From Streptomyces purpureus (lineage in GTDB: Bacteria > Actinomycetota > Actinomycetes > Streptomycetales > Streptomycetaceae): a stretch of 64,000 nucleotides of DNA. The position numbers and the translations under genes were made by a program. Positions 45,281 to 53,972 of the stretch are shown piece by piece. Location of the stretch: NCBI RefSeq assembly GCF_014648195.1, contig NZ_BMQQ01000001.1:542750-606749 (forward strand). Direction: 5' to 3'. How positions within the stretch are numbered: position 1 is the stretch's first letter; every line of letters begins with the position of its first letter. A model generated the notes under the pieces. It did no database searches, was not told the DNA's origin, and saw only the letters and a program-made list of their open reading frames with translations.

Positions 45281-46594
45281 GTGACCCTGCATCGTCACGC
45301 CCGTCGCGCCGCCCCCGTCCTGGGCGCTGCCTCCGCGGTCCTCGCCACCACCCTGGTCGCGCCCGCGCACGCACACCTCCGTACGGCCCGTACGCTGCCC
45401 GCCGTCACCCCGACCGCCGAGACCGCGCCGCTCTTCGACGACGAGGAAGGCGGTAACGCCGACGCGGACGACCCCGCGATCTGGCGCAACGAGGCCGACC
45501 CCGCACGCAGTCTGGTGATCGCCACCGCCAAGGAAGGGGGACTGCGGGTCTACGGCCTGGCCGCCGAGGAGCTGCAGGCCGTGCCCGCCCCGGCCGGGCC
45601 CGGTCCCGACGACGCCCCGGGGCGCTTCAACAACGTCGACCTCGTGCCGCGTATGGCCCTGTCCGGCGGACGTGCCGACATCGCGGTCGTCACCGACCGC
45701 GGCAACGACCGCCTGCGGTTCTACCGCATCGACCGCGACCGGCCGCGGGGGCCGCTCACCGACGTCACCGACCCGGCCGCCCCGCCCGTCTTCTCCAAGA
45801 ACCAGGCCGAGATCAACGAGCAGCGCACCGCCTACGGCCTGGCCACCTGGACCGACCGTGCCACGCGCCGCTCCTACGCGCTGGTCAGCCGCCGCCACGA
45901 CACCTCCGTCGCGCTGCTCGAACTGACCGCCGGGGCCGGCGGCACGGTCGGCTACCGCACGGTCCGCACCCTCACCCTGCCGTCGTCCTTCCGGCTCCCC
46001 GACGGCACCTCCTGGACGCCGTGCGCCGAGCCGGGCGAACTGCCCCAGGTCGAGGGAATGGTCGTCGACCCGGCCAACGGCATGCTCTACGCGGGCCAGG
46101 AGGACGTCGGCATCTGGCGGGTGCGCGCCGACCTCACCTCCCGGCCGACGCTGATCGACAAGGTCCGTGAGTACGGCGTACCGGCGGTGTACGACGAGCA
46201 GACCGAGGAGTGCGCCGCGGGCGCCGACCCGGGCTTCGGGGGCCGCCGGCTCTCGGCCGACGTGGAGGGCCTGACGCTGATCGAGGAGCCCGACGGCGAC
46301 GGCTACCTCATGGCCTCCAGTCAGGGTGACGACACCTTCGCCTTCTACGACCGCGAGACCGGCGACGCCAACGAGTACGAGGCTGGCCTGCGCATCACGG
46401 CCCGCACCGGTGGTCCCGACGGCTCCGAGGAGTGCGACGGCGCCGCGGCGCTCAACCAGCCGCTGGGCCCGGACTACCCGCGCGGGCTGCTCGTCGTCCA
46501 GGACGGCCACGACACCCCGCACGACGGTGAACGCGGCGCCACCGGCTTCAAGTTCGTCGACCTGGGCCGGGTGCTGGACCGGATCGAGGACTGA
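45281..46594 (+). CDS. Secreted beta-propeller phytase (3-phytase)
   Basis: The protein has 437 residues: a signal peptide (VLGAASAVLATTLVAPAHAH), then a propeller with ADDPAIWRNEADPARSLVIATAKEGGLRVY, VTDRGNDRLRFYRI, EGMVVDPANGMLYAGQEDVGIW and GYLMASSQGDDTFAFYDR. These are conserved blade and calcium-ligand motifs of BPP phytases. It should hydrolyse phytate to inorganic phosphate and lower inositol phosphates in a Ca2+-dependent way outside the cell. The start GTG at 45281 has AGGAG. It fits with the secreted phospholipase C at 2038 as part of phosphate scavenging. Confidence 0.93.
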   Translation: MTLHRHARRAAPVLGAASAVLATTLVAPAHAHLRTARTLPAVTPTAETAPLFDDEEGGNADADDPAIWRNEADPARSLVIATAKEGGLRVYGLAAEELQAVPAPAGPGPDDAPGRFNNVDLVPRMALSGGRADIAVVTDRGNDRLRFYRIDRDRPRGPLTDVTDPAAPPVFSKNQAEINEQRTAYGLATWTDRATRRSYALVSRRHDTSVALLELTAGAGGTVGYRTVRTLTLPSSFRLPDGTSWTPCAEPGELPQVEGMVVDPANGMLYAGQEDVGIWRVRADLTSRPTLIDKVREYGVPAVYDEQTEECAAGADPGFGGRRLSADVEGLTLIEEPDGDGYLMASSQGDDTFAFYDRETGDANEYEAGLRITARTGGPDGSEECDGAAALNQPLGPDYPRGLLVVQDGHDTPHDGERGATGFKFVDLGRVLDRIED

Positions 46595-46598
46595 TCGC

Positions 46599-46659
46599 CG
46601 CCACGGGCCGGGTGGGCCGGGCAGGCCGGGCGGCGAACCCCGCCGCCCGGCCCGTGGCG
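46599..46659. terminator. Compound bidirectional terminator
   Basis: An outer 14-bp perfect repeat, CGCCACGGGCCGGG (46599-46612) with CCCGGCCCGTGGCG (46646-46659), encloses and competes with a 12-bp hairpin, GGCCGGGCGGCG (46624-46635) and CGCCGCCCGGCC (46641-46652), loop AACCC. It lies between the convergent phytase and hydrolase genes. Confidence 0.75.
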
Positions 46660-46666
46660 CAGTACC

Positions 46667-47680
46667 TCAGCGGCAGAGCCGCGCCACGAGCTCCAGCTCG
46701 TCGGCGAACTCCCGCGGGTCGCGGGGACCGAGGTGCGTGGCGGCCAGCGACCGCACCCGGAAGCGGTTGCGCGGAGTCAGTTCGTCGGCCTCGCGGATCA
46801 TCAGGTCCTGGAGCGCCGGCGGGATCGCCCGGTCCTCGGTGAAGCGCAGGTACGTCCGGGGAATCCGCCCCCAGCGCTCCGGTCGCGCGCTCGCGTCGCT
46901 GGTCGGGAGCGCGGCCGACTCGTCCGGCTCCATCAGGTTGAGCTGCATACGCACCTCCGCGTCCGGCCAGTCGGCGGCGAGGGCCTCCTTGGCCGCCGCG
47001 AACAGCGCCGGGTCGCCGGAGCGCCAGTTGACCCGGTTGACGCCGAGGCCGGGGACGGTCCGCACCGGGGGAATTTTGAAGAGTGCGCTGGTCAGGCCCT
47101 CCTGCGTCATCATCAGGGACATGAGCGTGCTGTGCTTGGGCGTGGGGCAGTACGCGGAGGCGTACACGAGGTGGGAGATGAGCTCCGGGACCTCGTCGGC
47201 GACGCGGTTGAGGGTCGCCCCGCCCATGCTCTGCCCCACCAGGACGACCGGCCCCACGCGGTGGGCCCGTCGCACGACCGCCGTCACATGCGCGACGAAG
47301 TCCGTCAGCGTCACCTCGGAGAGGGGAGACGGCTCCGACTTCAGCGCCTCCAGGTCCTGCGTCTGGTACGACACCGGGAGGTAGGCCCCCGCGCCGTGCC
47401 CGGGCAGATCGACCGCGACCGCACGGTGGCCGCGCAGGCCGAGCTCCGCCAGCAGCGGTGCGTAGCCGTAGGAGTTGCCGCTCGAGCCGTGCACGATGAC
47501 GAAGGTCGGCGCGGATCGCCGCCGCCCGTCGGCGTGCGCCACGCCCGCTCCGGCGCCGCCGACGGCCACGGCGCCCGCCCCCGCGACGGCCGCCCGCAGC
47601 ATCCCGCGCCGGGACCGGCCCTCGCCGTCGGCGACGCCACCCACAACACCGTTGCCATGCATGCCACTTGTGTCACTCAT
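46667..47680 (-). CDS. Tat-exported alpha/beta hydrolase (esterase, HNL-like)
   Basis: The protein has 337 residues. SRRGMLRAAVAGAGAVAVGGAGAGVAHA is a twin-arginine signal. The hydrolase shows FVIVHGSSGNSYGY, AVDLPGHGAG, VVLVGQSMGGATLNRV with the nucleophile serine, and a C-terminal acid/histidine region ending ATHLGPRDPREFADEL. The pattern matches the salicylate-esterase/hydroxynitrile-lyase group (AB_hydrolase_6). The natural substrate is unknown. The ATG at 47678-47680 is chosen so that the Tat motif is near the N-terminus; ribosome-binding is weak, and an ATG six codons further in is possible. Confidence 0.85.
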   Translation of the reverse strand: MSDTSGMHGNGVVGGVADGEGRSRRGMLRAAVAGAGAVAVGGAGAGVAHADGRRRSAPTFVIVHGSSGNSYGYAPLLAELGLRGHRAVAVDLPGHGAGAYLPVSYQTQDLEALKSEPSPLSEVTLTDFVAHVTAVVRRAHRVGPVVLVGQSMGGATLNRVADEVPELISHLVYASAYCPTPKHSTLMSLMMTQEGLTSALFKIPPVRTVPGLGVNRVNWRSGDPALFAAAKEALAADWPDAEVRMQLNLMEPDESAALPTSDASARPERWGRIPRTYLRFTEDRAIPPALQDLMIREADELTPRNRFRVRSLAATHLGPRDPREFADELELVARLCR

Positions 47681-47775
47681 GGTTAGACCATAGGCCGAAG
47701 TGTCGGAAGAGATCATTTGATCTCGCCACATCAGGAATGAGAACGATCACAAGAGACTCACCGCGTCACGCCCCA

Positions 47776-48060
47776 TCAGGCCGTAAGCGCGACCGCGACC
47801 GCCCAGCCGGTGTATCCGAGGTTGACCACCACCCTCAAGACCGCGCCGAACGGCCGCCCCAGCACACTGGGATGGTCGCGGCGGGCATGGCGCAGGGCGT
47901 CGAGGTGGCAGAGCTGGTACCCGCAGACGAGACCGGCGGCCGGCCAGGCCCCGGCCGCGCGGCAGGCGGGAATCAGCACCAGCACTGCGATCACGATCTC
48001 GGCCGCCCCGCCGGCCGCGACCAGCAGCCCGGCCCGGCGCCGGCGTCTGCGCGCCGCCCT
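47776..48060 (-). pseudogene. DoxX-like membrane protein, 5' end lost or altered
   Basis: The frame encodes AGLLVAAGGAAEIVIAVLVLIPACRAAG, LVCGYQLCHLDALRHARRDHPSVLG and VLRVVVNLGYTGWAVAVALTA: three hydrophobic segments resembling the last three helices of DoxX-type proteins. The first helix and normal start are missing; instead an Arg-rich stretch leads into sequence that codes for an AraC-like fragment on the other strand. A GTG at 48117 could give a 113-aa product, but its first 30 residues are not protein-like. Confidence 0.5.
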
Positions 48061-48520
48061 CGGACCGGCCGGCGCAGACGGGGCCGATCTGGCCGCCGCC
48101 CGGGCCGAGCTGGTCACCCTCGCCCCCGCCGCCCCCGCGCTCGACGCCCGTGTGGCCCACGCCCTCCGGGAGATCGGCCGCCCCGGTCACGACACCGCGC
48201 CGGCGGCCGTCGCCGCCGAGGTGGGCCTGTCACCGGTGCGCCTGCGCGCCCTGGTCCGCGCGTCGGTGGGCGTCCCGCTCGTACGGCTGCGGCAGTGGGG
48301 CCGGCTGCGCGGCGCCGTCGCCGCCCTGGCCCAGGGGTCCGTGGCGTCCGCCGCGGCCACGGCGGGCTTCGCCGACCAGGCCCATCTGGCGCGCGCCGCC
48401 CGTGACCTGCTCGGCCGGACCCCGTCGTCGCTCGTCATACCCCGGAGGGGGCGCTCGAATGATCAAAATAGGGTCGGGTTAGCATATGAGCACCGCCTAG
48501 CTCGAAAGTGGAACCTGTGA
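48050..48520 (+). pseudogene. AraC-family regulator fragment (C-terminal helix-turn-helix only)
   Basis: The frame shows RVAHALREIGRPGHDTAPAAVAAEVGLSPVRLRALVRASVGVPLVRLRQWGRLRGAV and ATAGFADQAHLARAARDLLGRTPSSL, a complete AraC double helix-turn-helix. The N-terminal effector domain is absent, with no start codon or ribosome-binding site. After TPSSLV the frame runs on and overlaps the GAPDH start, so the original stop may also be lost. It is a broken gene facing away from the DoxX-like remnant. Confidence 0.65.
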
Positions 48521-49962
48521 CTGTCAACGAGGACTCGTTCACAAACTGGAAGAACCGCGAAGAGATCGCGGAGTCGATGATCCCGATCATCGGGAAGCTG
48601 CACCGGGAGCTGGACGTCACGGTCCTGCTGCACAGCCGCTCCATGGTGAACAAGTCGGTCGTCAGCATCCTCAAGACCCACCGCTTCGCCCGCCAGATCG
48701 CCGGCGAGGAGCTCTCGGTCACCGAGACGATGCCGTTCCTGAAGGCCCTCACCACCCTCGATCTCGGTCCTTCCCAGATCGACATCGGCATGCTGGCCGC
48801 CACGTACAAGGCCGACGACCGTGGTCTGACGGTGGAGGAGTTCACCGCCGAGGCCGTCGCCGGCGCCACGGGTGCCAACAAGATCGAGCGCCGCCAGGCC
48901 CGCGACGTCGTCCTCTACGGCTTCGGCCGCATCGGCCGCCTCGTCGCCCGTCTGCTGATCGAGAAGGCCGGCTCCGGCAACGGCCTGCGCCTGCGCGCCA
49001 TCGTCGTCCGCGGCGGCGGCGACCAGGACCTCGTCAAGCGCGCCTCGCTGCTGCGGCGCGACTCCATCCACGGCCAGTTCCAGGGCACGATCACCGTGGA
49101 CGAGGCGACCAGCACGATCTTCGCCAACGGCAACGCGATCAAGGTGATCTACGCCAACGACCCGTCCGAGGTCGACTACACGGCGTACGGCATCAAGGAC
49201 GCCATCCTCATCGACAACACGGGCAAGTGGCGCGACCGCGAGGGGCTGTCGAAGCACCTGCGCCCGGGCATCGACAAGGTCGTCCTGACCGCCCCCGGCA
49301 AGGGCGACGTTCCCAACATCGTGCACGGCGTCAACCACGACACGATCAAGCCGGACGAGCAGATCCTGTCCTGCGCGTCCTGCACCACGAACGCGATCGT
49401 GCCGCCGCTGAAGGCGATGGACGACGAGTACGGCGTCCTGCGCGGCCACGTGGAGACCGTCCACTCGTTCACCAACGACCAGAACCTGCTGGACAACTAC
49501 CACAAGGCCGACCGCCGCGGCCGCTCCGCGCCGCTCAACATGGTCATCACCGAGACCGGCGCCGCCTCGGCCGTCGCCAAGGCGCTGCCCGACCTGAAGG
49601 CGCCGATCACCGGCAGCTCGATCCGCGTCCCCGTCCCGGACGTCTCGATCGCGATCCTCAGCCTGCGCCTCGGCCGTGAGACCACCCGCGAGGAGGTCCT
49701 CGACTACCTCCGCGACGTCTCGCTGCACTCGCCGCTGAAGCGCCAGATCGACTTCACCACCGCTCCCGACGCCGTCTCCATGGACTTCGTCGGCTCGCGC
49801 CACGCCTCGATCGTCGACGCGGGCGCCACCAAGGTCGACGGCGACAACGCCATCCTCTACCTCTGGTACGACAACGAGTTCGGCTACTCGTGCCAGGTCA
49901 TCCGGGTCGTCCAGCACGTCTCCGGCGTGGAGTACCCGACCTACCCGGCCCCGCTTGCCTGA
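48517..49962 (+). CDS. gap: Glyceraldehyde-3-phosphate dehydrogenase, N-terminally extended type
   Basis: The protein has 481 residues. About 125 residues (VNEDSFTNWKNREEIAESMIPIIGKLHRE) precede the NAD-binding domain VVLYGFGRIGRLVARLL, the long-form GAPDH found alongside the usual 330-aa enzyme in Streptomyces. The catalytic cysteine is in SCASCTTNAIVPPLK (about residue 289), and WYDNEFGYSCQVIRV closes the domain. The reaction is oxidation of glyceraldehyde-3-phosphate to 1,3-bisphosphoglycerate; the extension's role is unknown. GTG at 48517 is preferred because related proteins begin at this TVN-DSFTNW sequence; GTG at 48508 is an alternative. Confidence 0.93.
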   Translation: MTVNEDSFTNWKNREEIAESMIPIIGKLHRELDVTVLLHSRSMVNKSVVSILKTHRFARQIAGEELSVTETMPFLKALTTLDLGPSQIDIGMLAATYKADDRGLTVEEFTAEAVAGATGANKIERRQARDVVLYGFGRIGRLVARLLIEKAGSGNGLRLRAIVVRGGGDQDLVKRASLLRRDSIHGQFQGTITVDEATSTIFANGNAIKVIYANDPSEVDYTAYGIKDAILIDNTGKWRDREGLSKHLRPGIDKVVLTAPGKGDVPNIVHGVNHDTIKPDEQILSCASCTTNAIVPPLKAMDDEYGVLRGHVETVHSFTNDQNLLDNYHKADRRGRSAPLNMVITETGAASAVAKALPDLKAPITGSSIRVPVPDVSIAILSLRLGRETTREEVLDYLRDVSLHSPLKRQIDFTTAPDAVSMDFVGSRHASIVDAGATKVDGDNAILYLWYDNEFGYSCQVIRVVQHVSGVEYPTYPAPLA

Positions 49963-49990
49963 TCCGGCGAGTCGGACCTAGCTGCACCGA

Positions 49991-50031
49991 AGGCGCCTGA
50001 CCCGGACGAAAGTCCAGGTCAGGCGCCTTTT
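49991..50031 (+). terminator. Strong terminator after gap
   Basis: AGGCGCCTGACC (49991-50002) pairs with GGTCAGGCGCCT (50017-50028). An inner GGAC-GAAA-GTCC hairpin caps the stem with a GNRA tetraloop, and TTTT follows. It is one of the few hairpins here with a U-run. Confidence 0.9.
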
Positions 50032-50045
50032 GTGGTCGTGTCACC

Positions 50046-50083
50046 GGGCGAGCGCTTGCCCGTCGGCCCCGTGAGGTTAATGT
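50046..50083 (+). promoter_or_regulatory. Promoter and LacI-type palindrome before the sugar ABC operon
   Basis: GGGCGAGCGCTTGCCC (50046-50061) is a 16-bp near-perfect palindrome with a central CG (one mismatched pair), the form LacI-family regulators bind. Its right part holds a possible -35 TTGCCC (50056-50061), 16 bp before a possible -10 TAATGT (50078-50083). The site would repress by overlap with the -35. Confidence 0.5.
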
Positions 50084-50160
50084 CGTATATAGGCCAAATG
50101 TGCATCCTCGTTCCCGCGCAGTCCCGGTGAAGGGAAGGAGGCGTACGGAAGGAGCCTCCC

Positions 50161-51252
50161 ATGACCCGTACAGTGCGGGGCGTGACCGCCCTGGCCGGAG
50201 CCGCGGCCTTGTGCCTGGGAGCTGTGGCAACCAGTGGCGCGGCCCCGGGCTCCACGGCGCAGGCGGCCCAGAACGAGATCCGGATCGGACTGCTGCTGCC
50301 GGAGAGCAAGACCACGCGGTACGAGAAGTTCGACCGGCCGTACATCGAGCAGAAGATCAAGGAACTCGCGCCCGAGGCGCAGATCGACTACTACAACGCC
50401 GCCGAGAGCCCCACCACCCAGCAACAGCAGGTCAACACCGCCCTCGCCAAGGGCGACAAGGTGCTCATCCTGGACGCCGTGGACGCCAAGTCGATCCAGT
50501 CCTCCGTGCAGAAGGCCCATGACGCGGGTGTGAAGGTCGTGGCCTACGACCGGCTCGCGCAGGGCCCCGTCGACGCCTACGTCTCGTACGACAACCGCAA
50601 GGTCGGCGAGTTGCAGGGCCAGGCCCTGCTCGACGCGCTCGGCGACAGGGCCGAGAGCGGCCAGATCGTGATGCACAACGGCTCCCCGACCGACCCCAAC
50701 GCCGCCGAGTTCAAGGCCGGTGCCCACTCCGTCCTCGACGGCAAGGTGAAGATCGGCAAGGAGTACGACACCCCGAACTGGGACCCGAACAACGCCAACC
50801 AGCAGATGTCGGGCGCCATCAGCTCCCTGGGCAAGGACAACATCGTCGGCGTCTACTCGGCCAACGACGGCCTGGCCGCCGGCATCGCCACCGCTCTCAA
50901 GGCCGCCGGCATGAACGTGCCGCTGACCGGCCAGGACGCCCAGCTCGACGCGATCCAGCGGATCCTCCTCGGCACCCAGACGATCACGGTCGAGAAGCCG
51001 TACAAGCCGGAGGCCGACATCGCGGCCGAGATGGCCGTCAACCTCGCCGAGGGCAAGGAACTGCCCGACTCCCTGACGCCCACCACCGTCACCAGCGGCA
51101 GCGGCCAGAAGGTCCCCGCCACGCTGCTGACCCCGGTCGTCGTCAACAAGGACAACATCAAGGACACGGTCGTCAAGGACGGTCTGTACACGGTCGAGGA
51201 GATCTGCACTCCCACGTACGCCAGTGCCTGCAAGGAGGCCGGTCTCCAGTAG
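50161..51252 (+). CDS. Sugar ABC transporter substrate-binding protein (XylF-like)
   Basis: The protein has 363 residues with a cleavable signal (ALAGAAALCLGAVATSGAAPG) and a periplasmic-binding fold of the ribose/xylose type: IRIGLLLPESKTTRYEKFDRPYIEQKI, ILDAVDAKSIQSSVQKAHDAGVKVVAYDRL, VGVYSANDGLAAGIATALKAAG and PLTGQDAQLDAIQRILLGTQTITVEKPYKPEA. The YDRL and GQDAQ motifs are those of D-xylose-binding XylF. No lipobox cysteine is evident, which is unusual for a Gram-positive binding protein. It has a GGAAGGAG ribosome-binding site. Confidence 0.88.
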   Translation: MTRTVRGVTALAGAAALCLGAVATSGAAPGSTAQAAQNEIRIGLLLPESKTTRYEKFDRPYIEQKIKELAPEAQIDYYNAAESPTTQQQQVNTALAKGDKVLILDAVDAKSIQSSVQKAHDAGVKVVAYDRLAQGPVDAYVSYDNRKVGELQGQALLDALGDRAESGQIVMHNGSPTDPNAAEFKAGAHSVLDGKVKIGKEYDTPNWDPNNANQQMSGAISSLGKDNIVGVYSANDGLAAGIATALKAAGMNVPLTGQDAQLDAIQRILLGTQTITVEKPYKPEADIAAEMAVNLAEGKELPDSLTPTTVTSGSGQKVPATLLTPVVVNKDNIKDTVVKDGLYTVEEICTPTYASACKEAGLQ

Positions 51253-51285
51253 CCGCGCGCGGCCGAGCGTCAGGAGGCGGTCTCG

Positions 51286-52065
51286 TTGCCGGAAACACCT
51301 GTGCTCACCCTGCGGGGGATCTCCAAGCGGTTCGGCGCGGTCCAGGCGCTGTCCGGCTTCGACCTCGAGGTCCACTCGGGCGAGGTCGTCGCACTCGTCG
51401 GGGACAACGGCGCCGGCAAGTCCACCGCCGTCAAGGCGATCGCCGGGGTGAACCCGCCGGACGAGGGCGTCATCGAATGGGAGGGCCGCCCGGTCAGCAT
51501 CAACCGGCCCCACGACGCCCAGAACCTCGGCATCGCCACCGTCTACCAGGACCTCGCGCTCTGCGACAACCTGGACGTGGTCGCCAACCTCTTCCTCGGC
51601 CGCGAACTGCGCCGGTTCGGCGTGCTCGACGAGGTCCGGATGGACAAGCGCTCGCGCCAGCTGCTCGACACCCTGTCCATCCGCATCCCCAGCGTCCGCA
51701 TCCCCGTGGCCTCCCTCTCCGGCGGCCAGCGCCAGACCGTGGCCATCGCCCGCTCGCTGATCGGCGAACCGAAGGTCGTCATCCTGGACGAACCCACGGC
51801 CGCCCTCGGGGTGGAGCAGACCGCCGAAGTCCTCGACCTGGTCGAGCGGCTCCGCGACCGCGGCCTCGGCACCATCCTGATCAGCCACAACATGGTGGAC
51901 GTGATGGCGGTCGCGGACCGGATCGCGGTCATGCGCCTCGGCCGGAACAACGGCTTCTTCGACAAACGCGCCACCACCACCGAGGAGATCATCTCCGCCA
52001 TCACCGGCGCCACCGAGAGCGCCGTCACCCGCCGCCAGGCCCGCAAGCGGGAGGAGGAGCGATGA
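51286..52065 (+). CDS. Sugar ABC transporter ATP-binding protein, single-domain XylG-like
   Basis: The protein has 259 residues with one ABC domain: Walker A GDNGAGKSTAVKAI, signature LSGGQRQTVAIARSL, Walker B VVILDEPTAALGVEQ, and H-loop ISHNMVDVMAVAD. Carbohydrate-uptake CUT2 ATPases usually have two fused ABC domains of about 500 aa; this one has a single half and presumably works as a homodimer, which is frequent for actinobacterial XylG relatives. The TTG start at 51286 has AGGAGG; a GTG at 51301 is possible. It ends in an ATGA overlap with the permease. Confidence 0.88.
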   Translation: MPETPVLTLRGISKRFGAVQALSGFDLEVHSGEVVALVGDNGAGKSTAVKAIAGVNPPDEGVIEWEGRPVSINRPHDAQNLGIATVYQDLALCDNLDVVANLFLGRELRRFGVLDEVRMDKRSRQLLDTLSIRIPSVRIPVASLSGGQRQTVAIARSLIGEPKVVILDEPTAALGVEQTAEVLDLVERLRDRGLGTILISHNMVDVMAVADRIAVMRLGRNNGFFDKRATTTEEIISAITGATESAVTRRQARKREEER

Positions 52066-53336
52066 GCCGAGACCGAGGCCCGGACGCCTCCGCCCAGGAA
52101 CCGGCACCCGACGCCGTACCCGCCGTCGACACCCGGCTGCTCGTCCGCGAGGAGGGCCTGAAGGGGTACCTCACGGAGTTCCGGCGCAAGATGCGCAGCG
52201 GCGAACTGGGATCCCTGCCCGTCGTCATCGCCGTCATCATCATCTGGACGGTCTTCGGCAGCCTGGACAGCACCTTCCTCTCGGCCCAGAACCTCTCCGA
52301 CCTCAGCCAGCAGATCGTCGGCACCGGCATGATCGCCGTCGGGATCGTCTTCGTCCTGCTGCTCGGCGAGATCGACCTCTCCGTCGGATCGGTCAGCGGC
52401 CTGTGCGCCGCCCTCTTCGCCGTGCTCAACGTCCTCAACGGCATGAACGAATGGCTGGCGCTGCTGGTCGCGCTGGCGGGCGGAGCCGCCGTCGGACTGA
52501 TCCACGGCTTCTTCTTCGCCAAGGTCGGCGTGCCCGCGTTCGTCGTCACCCTGGCCGGCAACCTCGCCTGGAACGGCCTCATGCTCCAGGTCCTCGGCAC
52601 CAGCGGCACAGTCAACATCCCCGGCGAGAGCATCGTCTCCAAGCTGTACTCGACCATCTTCCACAGCCCTGCCGCCGCCTATGTGACCGCCGCCGTCGGG
52701 GTCGGCCTCTTCCTGGCCGCCTCACTCCTCGACGCCAGGCGCCGCCGGGCGGCCCGGGTGCCGTTCCGGCCGGTCGCCGAGATCGTGCTGCGTACGGTCG
52801 TCATCGCCGCGATCGCCTTCGCCGCCGCGTACATCCTCAACCAGTACCGCGGCCTGCCCCTGGCGCTCCTGATCTTCCTGATCCTGCTGGTGGTGCTGGA
52901 CTTCGTGCTGCGCCGCACCACCTACGGCCGGCAGATCTTCGCCGTCGGCGGCAACATCGAGGGCGCGCGCCGGGCCGGTATCAGCGTGCCGTTCATCCGG
53001 ATGACCGTCTTCATGGTCGCCGGCACCATGGCCGCGGCCGGCGGCATCTTCCTCGCCGGACAGATCCAGTCCGCGAGCCAGACCTCCGGCGGCGGCAACC
53101 TCCTCATGAACGTCATCGCCGCCGCCGTCATCGGCGGCACGAGCCTCTTCGGCGGGCGCGGCTCGGTCTGGTCCGCGCTGCTCGGCGCCCTGGTGATCGG
53201 CTCCATCCAGTCCGGCATGAACATCATGGGCGTCAGCAACGCCGTCCAGTTCATGATCACCGGATCGGTGCTGCTCGCCGCGGTCGTCGTCGACTCGCTC
53301 TCCCGCCGGACCCAGAAGGCCGCGGGCCGTGCCTGA
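52062..53336 (+). CDS. Sugar ABC transporter permease (XylH-like)
   Basis: The protein has 424 residues, with a charged N-terminus of about 45 residues and then around ten hydrophobic helices. LLGEIDLSVGSVSGLCAALFAVL and GVPAFVVTLAGNLAWNGLMLQVLGTSG are BPD_transp_2/CUT2 permease signatures, and GGNIEGARRAGISVPFIRMTVF is the cytoplasmic coupling loop. With the two preceding genes it completes a xylose-type importer. No isomerase or kinase gene is adjacent, so uptake and catabolism are encoded apart. Confidence 0.9.
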   Translation: MSRDRGPDASAQEPAPDAVPAVDTRLLVREEGLKGYLTEFRRKMRSGELGSLPVVIAVIIIWTVFGSLDSTFLSAQNLSDLSQQIVGTGMIAVGIVFVLLLGEIDLSVGSVSGLCAALFAVLNVLNGMNEWLALLVALAGGAAVGLIHGFFFAKVGVPAFVVTLAGNLAWNGLMLQVLGTSGTVNIPGESIVSKLYSTIFHSPAAAYVTAAVGVGLFLAASLLDARRRRAARVPFRPVAEIVLRTVVIAAIAFAAAYILNQYRGLPLALLIFLILLVVLDFVLRRTTYGRQIFAVGGNIEGARRAGISVPFIRMTVFMVAGTMAAAGGIFLAGQIQSASQTSGGGNLLMNVIAAAVIGGTSLFGGRGSVWSALLGALVIGSIQSGMNIMGVSNAVQFMITGSVLLAAVVVDSLSRRTQKAAGRA

Positions 53337-53464
53337 CCTCTCCCCGGTTCAGCCCTCTCTGGCCGTAGCCCCACGGTGCGTAGTCCTCCCACGACAGGGA
53401 AGGCGCACCACGTTGCCGAACGGGGCAGCCGTGAGGCGCCGGGAGAAGAGGCGAGGAGGGTGTC

Positions 53465-53890
53465 ATGACGACCGGGCCGCTCAGCGAGAACGGCAACTGG
53501 CTCTGCCCCGAGGCGACACAGGGGCTCATCGCTCAATTCGAGGGAGACCTCGGCGATGTCACCGACGCACGCCTGGCGGCCGGGCTCTGCCTCGACAGCC
53601 TCGCGCACCACGACCCACCGGCGAGCCCGGAGAGCCGCGGCGACATCCTGCTGGTGATCACGGAGCTCGCCGCCGCCGCCGTGCGCCGCGCGCCCGGACC
53701 GTTCACCGTGCGGCTGCGCCGTACGTTGGACGGGGTGCACGTGGCGGTGGAAGGCACCCGCCCCGCACTGCCCCGGCCCACGCGTCACGTGGACGGACTC
53801 GGCCGGCAGATCGTCCGCTCGCTGTCGCGTCACGTCAGCGTGTCGCGTGATCCGCGCAGGCAGGAGATCCACGCTTTACTGCCCTGGTGA
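53465..53890 (+). CDS. RsbW-like ATP-binding protein with degenerate N box
   Basis: The protein has 141 residues. It has the GHKL serine-kinase layout of Streptomyces anti-sigma-like regulators: DARLAAGLCLDSLAHH, then ILLVITELAAAAVRRAPGPFTVRLRR, and DGLGRQIVRSLSRHVSV in place of the G1/G2 ATP-lid motifs. The usual N box ELVTNAVRHA has lost its asparagine (AAAAV), which normally binds Mg-ATP, so kinase activity is doubtful. It may act as a binding-only partner-switch protein. A STAS protein is encoded 0.5 kb away. The ATG at 53465 follows GAGGAGGG. Confidence 0.75.
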   Translation: MTTGPLSENGNWLCPEATQGLIAQFEGDLGDVTDARLAAGLCLDSLAHHDPPASPESRGDILLVITELAAAAVRRAPGPFTVRLRRTLDGVHVAVEGTRPALPRPTRHVDGLGRQIVRSLSRHVSVSRDPRRQEIHALLPW

Positions 53891-53972
53891 AGGCCCCGGC
53901 GGGCGGCCCGCGGGGCGCCCACCGGAGGCGAAGGCATGACGCCGGCACGCCGGCGGAAGGGATGACGGACAA

